A stretch of 64,000 bases of DNA from JAJYIV01 sp964616135. Its GTDB lineage: Bacteria; Patescibacteriota; Patescibacteriia; UBA9934; GWF2-40-263. Shown here piece by piece: positions 35,030 to 42,126 of the stretch; positions within the stretch are counted from its first letter, which is position 1; every line of letters begins with the position of its first letter. The stretch covers positions 54,311 to 118,310 of the forward strand of contig CAZTTQ010000001.1 of assembly GCA_964616135.1 (NCBI GenBank), read 5' to 3'. The position numbers and the translations under genes were made by a program. The notes below the pieces were generated by a model. That model was not told the DNA's origin and did not search any database. It was given only the letters and a program-made list of their open reading frames with translations.

Positions 35030-35057
35030 GTATTACGGTTTCCGAACCTGCCGTCAA
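35030..35057 (-). promoter_or_regulatory. Promoter of marR-like gene
   Basis: TTGACG (35052-35057), a 16-nt spacer and TAATAC (35030-35035), reading leftward. The leader is only a few nt. Confidence 0.6.
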
Positions 35058-36022
35058 GTCCCCTCCTCTGCCGCGCAGGCGGCGAACGTGCGGGTAAACA
35101 GGGCGCGGTCCAGGGCGCGGCCAATCAGTACCACGTCGCTCCGGCGCTCTTCCCCCTCCTTCCACGGACGGTCAGGCAGCGTTTCGAAATGGTGGTGCAC
35201 GCCTTGGAAGACGAAGCGCTCCTCGCGTCCCTCGATGAAGAGGATGCCCTTGTAGCGCATGAGCTGGTCCCCGTTCAGCAACAGCGTTTCCGCGACCCAG
35301 CGGGACACCTTGGCCAGCGCGAGCGGTCGGGTTTCCTTTAACGCCACGCTCATCACGGCCGGGTTGTGGCCGTGGCGGTCTTGGGAAAAGCCCGTGGCGC
35401 GTTCATACGCCCGTCCGGAGGCGTTGGGCGCGAAGAGAACGTCCAGCGGGAGCTCCGAGCGCACCGTGCGGACGACGCGGACGTGCTCGTTGTATTTCCG
35501 GATGACGTCCTCCAGTCTGCGCAGCGCGTCGGGGGCGACCAGGTCCGTCTTGTTGAGCAGGACGACGTCCGCCGCGGCCAACTGTTCCGCCGCCTCCTTG
35601 GTTTCGGCCAGCTGGCCCTCCAAGTGGAACGCGTCCGCCACGGTGACGATGGAATCCAGCGCGTACGCCTTGGCGAGCGAGGGGCGGTTCAGGAACGCCT
35701 TTACCAACGGGAACGGGTCGGCCAGGCCCGTGGTTTCGATGAAGACGCGTTCGAGACTCCCTCCCTCCCGCTTCAATTCCAACAGCTGCACCAACGCGTT
35801 GGCGGTGTCGCCGAGGGCGGCGCAGCAAATGGCGCCGTTCGACAGGGTCACGGTGGCGCCGGTGCCTTCCGGCAGGATCTGGTCGTCGATGCCGACGTCG
35901 CCGAATTCGTTCACCACCACCGCGACGCGGCGGCCGTGGAAGTCGTTCAGCAGGCGGTTCAACAGCGTGGTTTTGCCCGCGCCGAGAAAGCCGGTGATGA
36001 GGGTGACGGGGATGTGGGACAT
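35054..36022 (-). CDS. COG0523 (CobW/ZNG1-like) GTP-binding metal chaperone
   Basis: The 322-aa protein has Walker A ITGFLGAGKTTLLNRLL, a Walker B-like ETTGLADP region, NKTD (LLNKTDLV) and the C-terminal CobW_C domain (GILFIEGREERFVFQGVHHHFE). Family members insert or deliver metals, often zinc or cobalt. The usual metal-binding CxCC is reduced to ICC (NGAICCAAL), so the first cysteine is missing. It is in a leftward run with the TfoX-like gene (2-nt gap); a metal P-type ATPase lies 2 kb away. Confidence 0.88.
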   Translation of the reverse strand: MSHIPVTLITGFLGAGKTTLLNRLLNDFHGRRVAVVVNEFGDVGIDDQILPEGTGATVTLSNGAICCAALGDTANALVQLLELKREGGSLERVFIETTGLADPFPLVKAFLNRPSLAKAYALDSIVTVADAFHLEGQLAETKEAAEQLAAADVVLLNKTDLVAPDALRRLEDVIRKYNEHVRVVRTVRSELPLDVLFAPNASGRAYERATGFSQDRHGHNPAVMSVALKETRPLALAKVSRWVAETLLLNGDQLMRYKGILFIEGREERFVFQGVHHHFETLPDRPWKEGEERRSDVVLIGRALDRALFTRTFAACAAEEGT

Positions 36023-36024
36023 AC

Positions 36025-36369
36025 TTATTTGGTTTTGGCGCGCTTGGCTGCGGCGGCGGCGGCTTCCGCCCAGCGGACGGCTTCTTCCGGACGTTCCAGG
36101 ATTTCCTCCGGCACGGAAAGGTAGCCCAGGGACACTTCCGTCCGGTCCTTGGCCGCGTAGGAGAACGGTTCCCCGCCCGCCGCGGCCATCATGGCGCGGT
36201 TCTTTTCATCCACCTTAAGGTACAGGATGCCTTCCGCAACGATGCCGAAAAAGACGGAACCGGCGTACAGGCCATGCCCGCCGAACATGGCACGGGCCCG
36301 CAGCCCGGGCAGCCCGGCCAAGACGTCACCTAACACGTGTTCGACGAAACGGTCCGGTTTGCGGGCCAT
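36025..36369 (-). CDS. TfoX N-terminal domain protein
   Basis: This 114-aa protein matches the TfoX N-terminal domain: ARAMFGGHGLYAGSVFFGIVAEG, then LYLKVDEKNRAMM and GYLSVPEEILE. TfoX regulates competence in some Gammaproteobacteria, but stand-alone short forms are widespread with unknown roles. An in-frame ATG at 36399 would add 10 residues; the start at 36369 gives the usual N-terminus. It ends with an Ala/Lys-rich tail. Confidence 0.82.
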   Translation of the reverse strand: MARKPDRFVEHVLGDVLAGLPGLRARAMFGGHGLYAGSVFFGIVAEGILYLKVDEKNRAMMAAAGGEPFSYAAKDRTEVSLGYLSVPEEILERPEEAVRWAEAAAAAAKRAKTK

Positions 36370-36475
36370 AGGAAGGATGGTGAGGGTCTTCTGTACCATG
36401 TTTCGCCCCGCGGCGGTAGGGGCGAGGGGCGCCCCATGTTCAAACGTCCGCGTTTGCCCTATTGTACTTCCTCGT

Positions 36476-36829
36476 ATGGATTTCACCGAATTCGAACGCC
36501 TGGTCTCCGAGGCCGTCGATTCCCTGCCCGCCCACGTTTCGTCCGAGTTGGACAACGTGGCGTTTCTGGTCGAACCCGCAAGCCCGAACGGCGACGCGTT
36601 GGGCGAATACATCGGCGTGCCGCGCACGGAGCGCATCGCGTCGGATCCGTTGGAGTTGCCGGACCGCATCGTGCTCTACCATGCCGACATCGTGGACGAA
36701 TGCGACGGGGATCCCGCGGCGATCAGGGTGGAAATAGAACGCACGCTGTGGCATGAGATTGGCCACCACTTGGGTTGGGACGACGACGTGATGGAGGAAG
36801 TGGAACGCAGCAAAGGATGGCGGGAATGA
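36476..36829 (+). CDS. Small zincin-like metallopeptidase
   Basis: The 117-aa protein belongs to the minimal metallopeptidase group (Zincin_1 type). It has LWHEIGHHLGWDD, giving the HExxHxxGxxD zinc site, preceded by LPDRIVLYHADIV. Substrate and role are unknown; it is cytoplasmic by lack of a signal peptide. It runs rightward, divergent from the TfoX-like gene, and is followed by a terminator. Confidence 0.85.
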   Translation: MDFTEFERLVSEAVDSLPAHVSSELDNVAFLVEPASPNGDALGEYIGVPRTERIASDPLELPDRIVLYHADIVDECDGDPAAIRVEIERTLWHEIGHHLGWDDDVMEEVERSKGWRE

Positions 36830-36835
36830 GGCGGA

Positions 36836-36863
36836 CGGACCCTGGACAACGGGGTCCGTTTTT
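36836..36863 (+). terminator. Intrinsic terminator
   Basis: CGGACCC pairs with GGGTCCG around an 8-9-nt loop, followed by five T. Confidence 0.8.
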
Positions 36864-36885
36864 GCTAGGCCCCGCGCGCCTTAAT

Positions 36886-36902
36886 GTCCGGATGTCCCGG
36901 AC
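36886..36902. promoter_or_regulatory. Possible operator palindrome
   Basis: GTCCGG (36886-36891) and CCGGAC (36897-36902) form a perfect 6-bp inverted repeat 20 nt before the next start codon. It could be an operator or an mRNA hairpin. Confidence 0.35.
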
Positions 36903-36921
36903 TTTTGGCAAGAGGTAGGCC

Positions 36922-37200
36922 GTGAAGCGTGACTTGTACTGGCTGTTTGATCAGGCGTTGCAGATCCTGGATCCGGCGAAGGCGTTCGACCTCACATTCA
37001 ACACGTCCGGATTCGGTCCGGACTACGCCGTGTACTTCCCTGACGACGAAGGGGCTGTGCGCTACTCGAGCGAGTCGCCGCACCGCCTGAGGGTCGCCAT
37101 CATCGAAGGCGCCCGCACGGGCCTGACCTGGGCCGGCACGCGACAACCCCCGCCGCTCCGATCTGGAGCCGGCGGGGATTTTTTATCGCTGAACGATTGA
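36922..37200 (+). CDS. Small orphan protein reading through a terminator
   Basis: The 92-aa frame starts with GTG after an AGAGGT site. Residues 1-74 look like a folded small protein (KRDLYWLFDQALQILDPAKA, FGPDYAVYFPDDEGAVRY). The last 18 or so codons are the intrinsic terminator at 37147-37186 and the stop (TGA) overlaps the -35 box of the next gene. This suggests that the original stop was lost, or that the gene is truncated. The family is not recognised. Confidence 0.5.
   Translation: MKRDLYWLFDQALQILDPAKAFDLTFNTSGFGPDYAVYFPDDEGAVRYSSESPHRLRVAIIEGARTGLTWAGTRQPPPLRSGAGGDFLSLND
37147..37186 (+). terminator. Intrinsic terminator, copy 1
   Basis: CCCCGCC and CTCC pair with GGAG and GGCGGGG, followed by six T. 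Positions 37156-37186 are identical to 38003-38033. Confidence 0.85.
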
Positions 37201-37225
37201 CAAACCCCCCGTTTTGCTGTATAAG
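37197..37225 (+). promoter_or_regulatory. Strong promoter of membrane orphan
   Basis: TTGACA (37197-37202), a 17-nt spacer and TATAAG (37220-37225). This is one of the best consensus matches here. The leader of about 68 nt can form GTCGGA/TCCGAC (37231-37246) and other small hairpins. Confidence 0.8.
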
Positions 37226-37299
37226 AAAAATGTCGGATACCTCCGACGACCCGCGGCCGGTTTTGGTCGTTTCGTAGGACGAAAGGATGTGAAGGCACG

Positions 37300-37986
37300 A
37301 TGGGACTGACCCTGCTCTGGGTACTGAACTTTGCCATCTCGTGGTTCAACGCGTGGGCCTGCGGCCAGGCGTGGAACGAAAGCAAGAAGCAGGGCGGCTT
37401 CCCGCATCTGACCAACTGGGCGGGTGCGATCATGTCCGCCAGCGGCTTCAGCTGGTGCTACATGGTGGTTCTCGCCTGGTTCGGCGCCACGGTGCCGTTC
37501 ACGGACAAGAAGACCCACGTGGTGTCCACCCTGCTCAGCCAGGCGGACCTGCAGGCCTTCTGCGACCTCGGCTACGCCGTGATCGTGATCCCGATCATCG
37601 GGTCGGGCCTGATCATCATGCTCGACACGTGGGCGCACTTCTACCGGAAGCGCACCATCGGGAACGCCCTGCTCTCCGGGTACAACACCTTCGCCCAGCT
37701 GCACAACATGTACAGCGCGGCGCAGCACCTGCCCGGCGTCTTCACGCGGCTCGGAGACTTCTTCTTCGCCAAGGGCAGCAAGGACGGAAAGGGCAAGCTC
37801 ATCATCGCCCTCGTCGTCCTCTCCGTGGCGGGCGGCATCCTGACGGCCCGCGCCATCCTGCTCGCGTCCGCCGGCAGCCGCGCCCGCCGCACCTCCGACG
37901 ACCTTCACGACGCGGAACGTGAGTTCAAGCGCCGCGAACGCGAACGTGGGCACGCCGCCGGCAGCGGAGCCGCTTCCGCCGCCTGA
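37300..37986 (+). CDS. Orphan multi-pass membrane protein
   Basis: The 228-aa product is not recognised. Hydrophobic segments lie at about residues 2-22, 42-64, 86-108 and 166-188; the C-terminal 35 residues are charged (RRTSDDLHDAEREFKRRERER) and probably cytoplasmic. A run of aromatic and Gln/Asn residues (NALLSGYNTFAQLHNMY) lies between helices. The gene has a near-consensus promoter, a structured leader and a strong terminator, so it is probably well expressed. Confidence 0.75.
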   Translation: MGLTLLWVLNFAISWFNAWACGQAWNESKKQGGFPHLTNWAGAIMSASGFSWCYMVVLAWFGATVPFTDKKTHVVSTLLSQADLQAFCDLGYAVIVIPIIGSGLIIMLDTWAHFYRKRTIGNALLSGYNTFAQLHNMYSAAQHLPGVFTRLGDFFFAKGSKDGKGKLIIALVVLSVAGGILTARAILLASAGSRARRTSDDLHDAEREFKRRERERGHAAGSGAASAA

Positions 37987-37991
37987 AACGC

Positions 37992-38033
37992 AATCCCCGC
38001 CACTCCGATCTGGAGCCGGCGGGGATTTTTTAT
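37992..38033. terminator. Intrinsic terminator, copy 2 (convergent)
   Basis: AATCCCCGCC and CTCC pair with GGAG and GGCGGGGATT. It serves the convergent genes on both sides and repeats the terminator at 37147-37186. Confidence 0.85.
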
Positions 38034-39889
38034 TCCGCAGAAGCGACGCGCAGCGCGTTCAAGATGACGACGACGTCCACCGCCTCCTGCAGGATGGCGC
38101 CGTAGAGCGGCGGGAGATATCCGGCCGCGGCGACGCCCATGAGGAGAAACGACAGCGCCATGCCGAGTTGGATACCGCCGACGGCGACGCTCACCGTGCG
38201 TTTGGCGATGGCGCGGACTTCCGCGACCTTGTGTACGTCGTCCAAGGTGATGACGATGTCCGCCGTTTCCGCGGAGGCGGCGGATCCGTTCGCCCCCATC
38301 GCGATACCGACGTCGGCGGCAGCCAGCGCGGGCGCGTCGTTCACGCCGTCGCCGACCATGGCTACCGCGCCGCGGGTTTGGAGCTGGGCGATCCGCTTCA
38401 CCTTGTCGCCCGGCAGGCATTCGGCAAACACGCGGCTGACGCCCGCTTCTTTTGCCAGGGCCTTTGCGACGGTCTCTTTGTCGCCGGTGAGCAATTCCAC
38501 GTCCTTTACGCCCGCGCGGCGCAGTTCCGCGACGAACGCGGCCAGTCCGGGACGGGCCTTGTCCGAAAACGAGATGGATCCGCGGAGCCGGTTCCCTTCT
38601 GCCAAATATACGGTGCGGATGCCGCGGGACTTTTTCTTTTCCGCGTCCTTTGCCAACGCCCCCGGGATGGCGACGCCTAATCCCTTGAGGAAGCTGAGGC
38701 GGCCGAACGCGTACGTCTTTCCGCCCAGGCGGCCGGTGACGCCGCGGCCCACGTCTTCCTTAAAGCGTTCCGGGAACGGCAGAGCGAGTCCGCGCTCTTC
38801 TGCCTGAGCCGTCAGGGTGCGGGCCAATACGTGGGACGATCCCTGGTCCAAGGACGCGGCGAGGCGCAGTACGTCTTCTTCCGAGCCGTATTCGGCGGCA
38901 ATCCCGCGTACGACCGGCGTGCCGAACGTGAGCGTGCCGGTCTTGTCGAAGACGAACGCGCGGGCGCGGGCCAATACCTCCAAGGCCCCTCCGTGCTTCA
39001 CGATGATACCCCGGCCCGCCGCCCGGCTGATGCCGGAAATCATGGCGATCGGCGTGGCCAGGATAAGCGGGCACGGCGTGGCCACCACTAGCACGGCCAG
39101 CACGCGCGTCGGATCGCCGGAAACCATCCACGCCCCCGCGGCCACCAAGAACGTGACGAGGGTGAAGAATCCGCTATACCGGTCCGCCAGGCGCACGAGC
39201 GGCGCTTTTTTGCTTTCCGCCTCCTGCACGAGCGTCACGATGCGTCCGTATTGGCTTTCCGCCGCGTTGGAGAGCGCGCGGACGGTCAGAAGCGATCCGC
39301 CGTTGACGGCGCCGCCGGGAATGCGGCTGTGCGGCGCCACGTCCATGGGCAGTGATTCGCCCGTCAGGCGCGATGCGTCCATTTGTCCCGTCCCTGCGAT
39401 GACCACCGCGTCCACCGGCACCACGTCACCCGGTTTAACGGCCAAGCGGTCGCCCGCCTTTACCTGTTCTACCGGCACGTTTTTCACTTTGCCGCGCACG
39501 TACAGGTGCGCCACGGTCGGCGCGGCGGACAACAGCGCCCGGAGCGATCGGCGCGCACGGACGAGCGCATACGCTTCCAGCGCTTCGCCGCCAGAAAGCA
39601 TGAGCAAGATGACGCAGCCGGCCACCCACTGGCCGAAGAAGGCCGCCGCGCCCATGGCCGCGACCGCGATCACGTCCACGCCGAACCGGCCCTTTGTGAG
39701 CTGGCGCAACAGACCGGCTGCCGCGGGGATCCCGCCCGCCGCCAGGAGCAGGACGAACGCCGGCAGCGCCGCTTCCGCTCCTGATCGGGACTGCCAAGCC
39801 AGCGCCGCTCCAAACCACAACGCGAACACGACCGGTTGCACCAAGGCGTGCGCGGCGCGGGAACGCTCCTCCTGAGCCTGCTGTTTCAT
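38030..39889 (-). CDS. Heavy-metal P1B-type ATPase (TPC motif)
   Basis: This 619-aa transporter has about six to eight membrane helices, an actuator domain (LTGESLPMDV), the phosphorylation site DKTGTLTFG, and a hinge MVGDGVNDAPAL. The membrane metal site reads TPCPLI rather than CPC, and the usual HP motif is SSHVLA, as in a distinct P1B subgroup. There is no N-terminal metal-binding domain or HMA Cys pair. The metal cannot be assigned. TATACT (39897-39902, minus strand) ends 7 nt before the ATG, fixing the start. The gene ends against a convergent terminator. Confidence 0.9.
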   Translation of the reverse strand: MKQQAQEERSRAAHALVQPVVFALWFGAALAWQSRSGAEAALPAFVLLLAAGGIPAAAGLLRQLTKGRFGVDVIAVAAMGAAAFFGQWVAGCVILLMLSGGEALEAYALVRARRSLRALLSAAPTVAHLYVRGKVKNVPVEQVKAGDRLAVKPGDVVPVDAVVIAGTGQMDASRLTGESLPMDVAPHSRIPGGAVNGGSLLTVRALSNAAESQYGRIVTLVQEAESKKAPLVRLADRYSGFFTLVTFLVAAGAWMVSGDPTRVLAVLVVATPCPLILATPIAMISGISRAAGRGIIVKHGGALEVLARARAFVFDKTGTLTFGTPVVRGIAAEYGSEEDVLRLAASLDQGSSHVLARTLTAQAEERGLALPFPERFKEDVGRGVTGRLGGKTYAFGRLSFLKGLGVAIPGALAKDAEKKKSRGIRTVYLAEGNRLRGSISFSDKARPGLAAFVAELRRAGVKDVELLTGDKETVAKALAKEAGVSRVFAECLPGDKVKRIAQLQTRGAVAMVGDGVNDAPALAAADVGIAMGANGSAASAETADIVITLDDVHKVAEVRAIAKRTVSVAVGGIQLGMALSFLLMGVAAAGYLPPLYGAILQEAVDVVVILNALRVASAE

Positions 39890-39967
39890 GCGGCCCAGTA
39901 TAGCGCGTCTTCCCACCCCACCCCAAACCCTGGCGGAATACGGGGATCTCGCCTACACTTCCCCCGT

Positions 39968-40477
39968 ATGCGTCTCCCTACGAGAAAATCAGAAACCGAC
40001 CGTATCGCCCTCCAGGGAGAACCGGACCGCTTCCTTACGCCGGAGACCATGGAACGGATGCGGCGCCAAATTTACGACCTGGAAACCGTCCAGCGCCCGT
40101 CCGCTAAGTTGGAGCTGCAAAAAGCGCAGGAAATGGGCGACTTGTCCGAAAACTTCGGCTATCAGGAAGCCAAACGCCGGCTGCGCAACATCAATGACCG
40201 CATCGTGATGCTGGAAGAAAAGCTCAAAGTTGCCGTCCCGATCCACGCCGGGTCTGAAGACGGCAAAATCCGCATCGGTTCCACGGTCACGGTGGAAACC
40301 GGCGGCAAGGAGACCGAATACATGATCGTCGGTGCGCAGGAAGCCATGCCGCTCCGTCGCAAGATTTCGTATCTGTCGCCGCTTGGTGCGCTCCTTATGG
40401 GCAAATCCGCGGGCGACGTCGTGACGGTCAAAACCGAACGCGGCGACGCCGTCTACCGCATTTTGTCGGTCGCGTAA
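39968..40477 (+). CDS. Second GreA/GreB family factor
   Basis: This 169-aa paralogue has the coiled-coil tip GDLSENFGYQEAKRRLRN with the key Asp and Glu, and the C-terminal FKBP-like domain ending GDAVYRILSVA. The first 22 residues (MRLPTRKSETDRIALQGEPD) are an extra charged extension absent from the greA at 18654. It may have a specialised role or compete for the polymerase secondary channel. TACACT (39954-39959) ends 8 nt before the ATG. It is a single gene with a perfect 15-bp terminator. Confidence 0.88.
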   Translation: MRLPTRKSETDRIALQGEPDRFLTPETMERMRRQIYDLETVQRPSAKLELQKAQEMGDLSENFGYQEAKRRLRNINDRIVMLEEKLKVAVPIHAGSEDGKIRIGSTVTVETGGKETEYMIVGAQEAMPLRRKISYLSPLGALLMGKSAGDVVTVKTERGDAVYRILSVA

Positions 40478-40509
40478 AACAACAGACCCCTCGCGGGGTC
40501 TGTTGTTTT
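40476..40509. terminator. Bidirectional intrinsic terminator
   Basis: AAAACAACAGACCCC pairs perfectly with GGGGTCTGTTGTTTT around TCGC. It ends the GreA paralogue and the convergent prepilin peptidase gene. Confidence 0.92.
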
Positions 40510-41305
40510 ATCCGTACATCCACACACCGAGCGCATCCGACAAGCGGCCGTACCAGGCGGACAGTGCCGGTCCCCAAAAGAGGACGGCCGTGCCGGCCGC
40601 CACCAGGAACGGACCGAACGCCATGGTCGACGTGCGCATCAACCGGCCCGCGGCGATCAGGCAAAGCGCCACGGCCGCCCCGCCGACGTACGCAAGCAGG
40701 AGCGCGGCCAGGATGCCGGGGAATCCCAGTAGGACGCCCAAGGCGAGACCGATCCATGCGTCGCCCAGGCCGACCCATTTCCCTTTGGAGAGGAAATGCT
40801 GCGCGGCGAAGAACCCGACGCCGACCAACGCCCCCGCCGCCACGGACGCGGGCGCCATGCCCAGCATGAGCTGCGCCGGCACGAGCGCGGCGGCAGATCC
40901 GACCATAAGGAGCGGTGACACGTCCTGCCGCAACGCGTCCGTCAGGAAGGTGTACGTGAACACGCAGAGGACGAACCAGTTCCGCAACAAGGCAAGTTCA
41001 TTGCCGTCCGCCGCCAGGAATGCCAGGACGAACAGGACGCCGAGCACCGCCTCCACGACCGGATACCGCCACGGGATCAGGCCCTTGCATCCCGCGCACT
41101 TCCCCCGTAACGCGATCCAGGAGAATACCGGGACCAGTTCCATCGGCCCCAGCGCCTTGCGGCACGCGTTGCAGGCCGACCGGCGGAACGGGGACGACGG
41201 TCCGTCCGCGCACGTATGGACGAAGCTGCCGAGCGCGGCGCCGAGCAATCCCGCCAACGCGAGGACGGACGGCGAGGACGAGAGGAGGGAGAGAAGTTGG
41301 GCCAT
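40508..41305 (-). CDS. pilD: Type IV prepilin peptidase (A24)
   Basis: The 265-aa membrane aspartyl protease cleaves prepilin leader peptides and N-methylates the new end. It has the cytoplasmic Cys pairs (CNACRKAL and CAGCKGL), ELVPVFSWIALRGKC, and the two catalytic Asp in TDALRQDVSP and GLGDAWIG. Seven to eight membrane helices are predicted. Type IV pili are common in Patescibacteria; no pilin gene is in the window. It starts 1 nt after msrA. Confidence 0.92.
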   Translation of the reverse strand: MAQLLSLLSSSPSVLALAGLLGAALGSFVHTCADGPSSPFRRSACNACRKALGPMELVPVFSWIALRGKCAGCKGLIPWRYPVVEAVLGVLFVLAFLAADGNELALLRNWFVLCVFTYTFLTDALRQDVSPLLMVGSAAALVPAQLMLGMAPASVAAGALVGVGFFAAQHFLSKGKWVGLGDAWIGLALGVLLGFPGILAALLLAYVGGAAVALCLIAAGRLMRTSTMAFGPFLVAAGTAVLFWGPALSAWYGRLSDALGVWMYG

Positions 41306-41306
41306 A

Positions 41307-41846
41307 TTAGGCGGCGTCCTTCAACAGCGCGCGGAACCGGTCGCGCAGCTTGTCCATTTTAGGATTGATGACCAGGCGGCAGTACGCCTTGTCCGGGTTG
41401 TTTTGGAAGTACTGGCGATGATACGCCTCGGCCGGATAGAACGCCGGGAGCGGGGCGATTTCCGTCACGACCTTCTTTCCTTCCTCATTCAACTTGGAGA
41501 CGAACGCCTCCGCGGCCGCCTTTTGCGCCCGCGTCGTGTAAAAGACGACGGATCGGTACTGCGTGCCGATATCGTTTCCCTGCCGGTTCAATGTGGTTGG
41601 GTCGTGCGTGGCGAAAAACACCGTCAGCAGGTCGTCAAAGGCGACGACTGCGGGGTCGAATTCCACACGCAACACCTCCGCGTGGCCCGTTTCACCCGTA
41701 CAGACCTGTTCGTACGTCGGGTTTGGCACCGATCCGCCCGCGTAGCCGGGCAGGACGGACGTGACGCCCTTCAGTGATTCGAACACCGCCTCCGTACACC
41801 AGAAGCACCCGCCGCCGAACGCGACCGTCTCCAACATGGAAGCCAT
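41307..41846 (-). CDS. msrA: Peptide methionine sulfoxide reductase A
   Basis: MsrA reduces methionine-S-sulfoxide in proteins. The 179-aa protein has the catalytic GGCFWCTE (Cys at about 14), GYAGG, HAEVLRVEFDP and NDIGTQYRS. A recycling Cys lies in AYCRLVINPK. It is the first gene of a pair with pilD. GATAAT (41856-41861, minus strand) ends 9 nt before the ATG, a leaderless pattern. It adds to the oxygen defence genes of the window. Confidence 0.95.
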   Translation of the reverse strand: MASMLETVAFGGGCFWCTEAVFESLKGVTSVLPGYAGGSVPNPTYEQVCTGETGHAEVLRVEFDPAVVAFDDLLTVFFATHDPTTLNRQGNDIGTQYRSVVFYTTRAQKAAAEAFVSKLNEEGKKVVTEIAPLPAFYPAEAYHRQYFQNNPDKAYCRLVINPKMDKLRDRFRALLKDAA

Positions 41847-41881
41847 AGTGCCCGGATTATCGCATATCGTCCGCGCAAACG

Positions 41882-41906
41882 AAAACGGCCCTGATGGGGC
41901 CGTTTT
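41882..41906 (-). terminator. Intrinsic terminator near small ORF
   Basis: AAAACGGCCC pairs with GGGCCGTTTT around a short loop; it lies 20 nt after the stop of the 21-codon frame at 41927-41992. Confidence 0.8.
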
Positions 41907-41926
41907 GTATCCGTACTTCCGTCGCG

Positions 41927-41992
41927 TTACTTCTTTCCCTCTTCCGGCGGAGCCAGCTTCTTGCCTTCTTCGGGCGGGGCGATGAATACCAT
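41927..41992 (-). CDS. Possible 21-aa repeat peptide
   Basis: A 21-codon frame encodes two tandem copies of the motif (I/L)APPEEGKK after an MVF start. It lies 20 nt upstream of a strong terminator and 134 nt after the M23 peptidase gene on the same strand. A TTAACG-N17-TTATTC promoter-like sequence lies on the minus strand upstream. There is no ribosome site. It may be a real small peptide, an anti-terminator leader or chance. Confidence 0.35.
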   Translation of the reverse strand: MVFIAPPEEGKKLAPPEEGKK

Positions 41993-42126
41993 AGGATGAG
42001 GTTGGTGAATGAATAAACGCGTCTTCAGCACGGCGTTAAGCCGTAGAACGAGGGTACGCCGAAAACGGCCCCGCGTCCACCGTTTATGGGGACAAAAAAC
42101 TTGCGGGAAATCCCCCGTTCTGCCTC

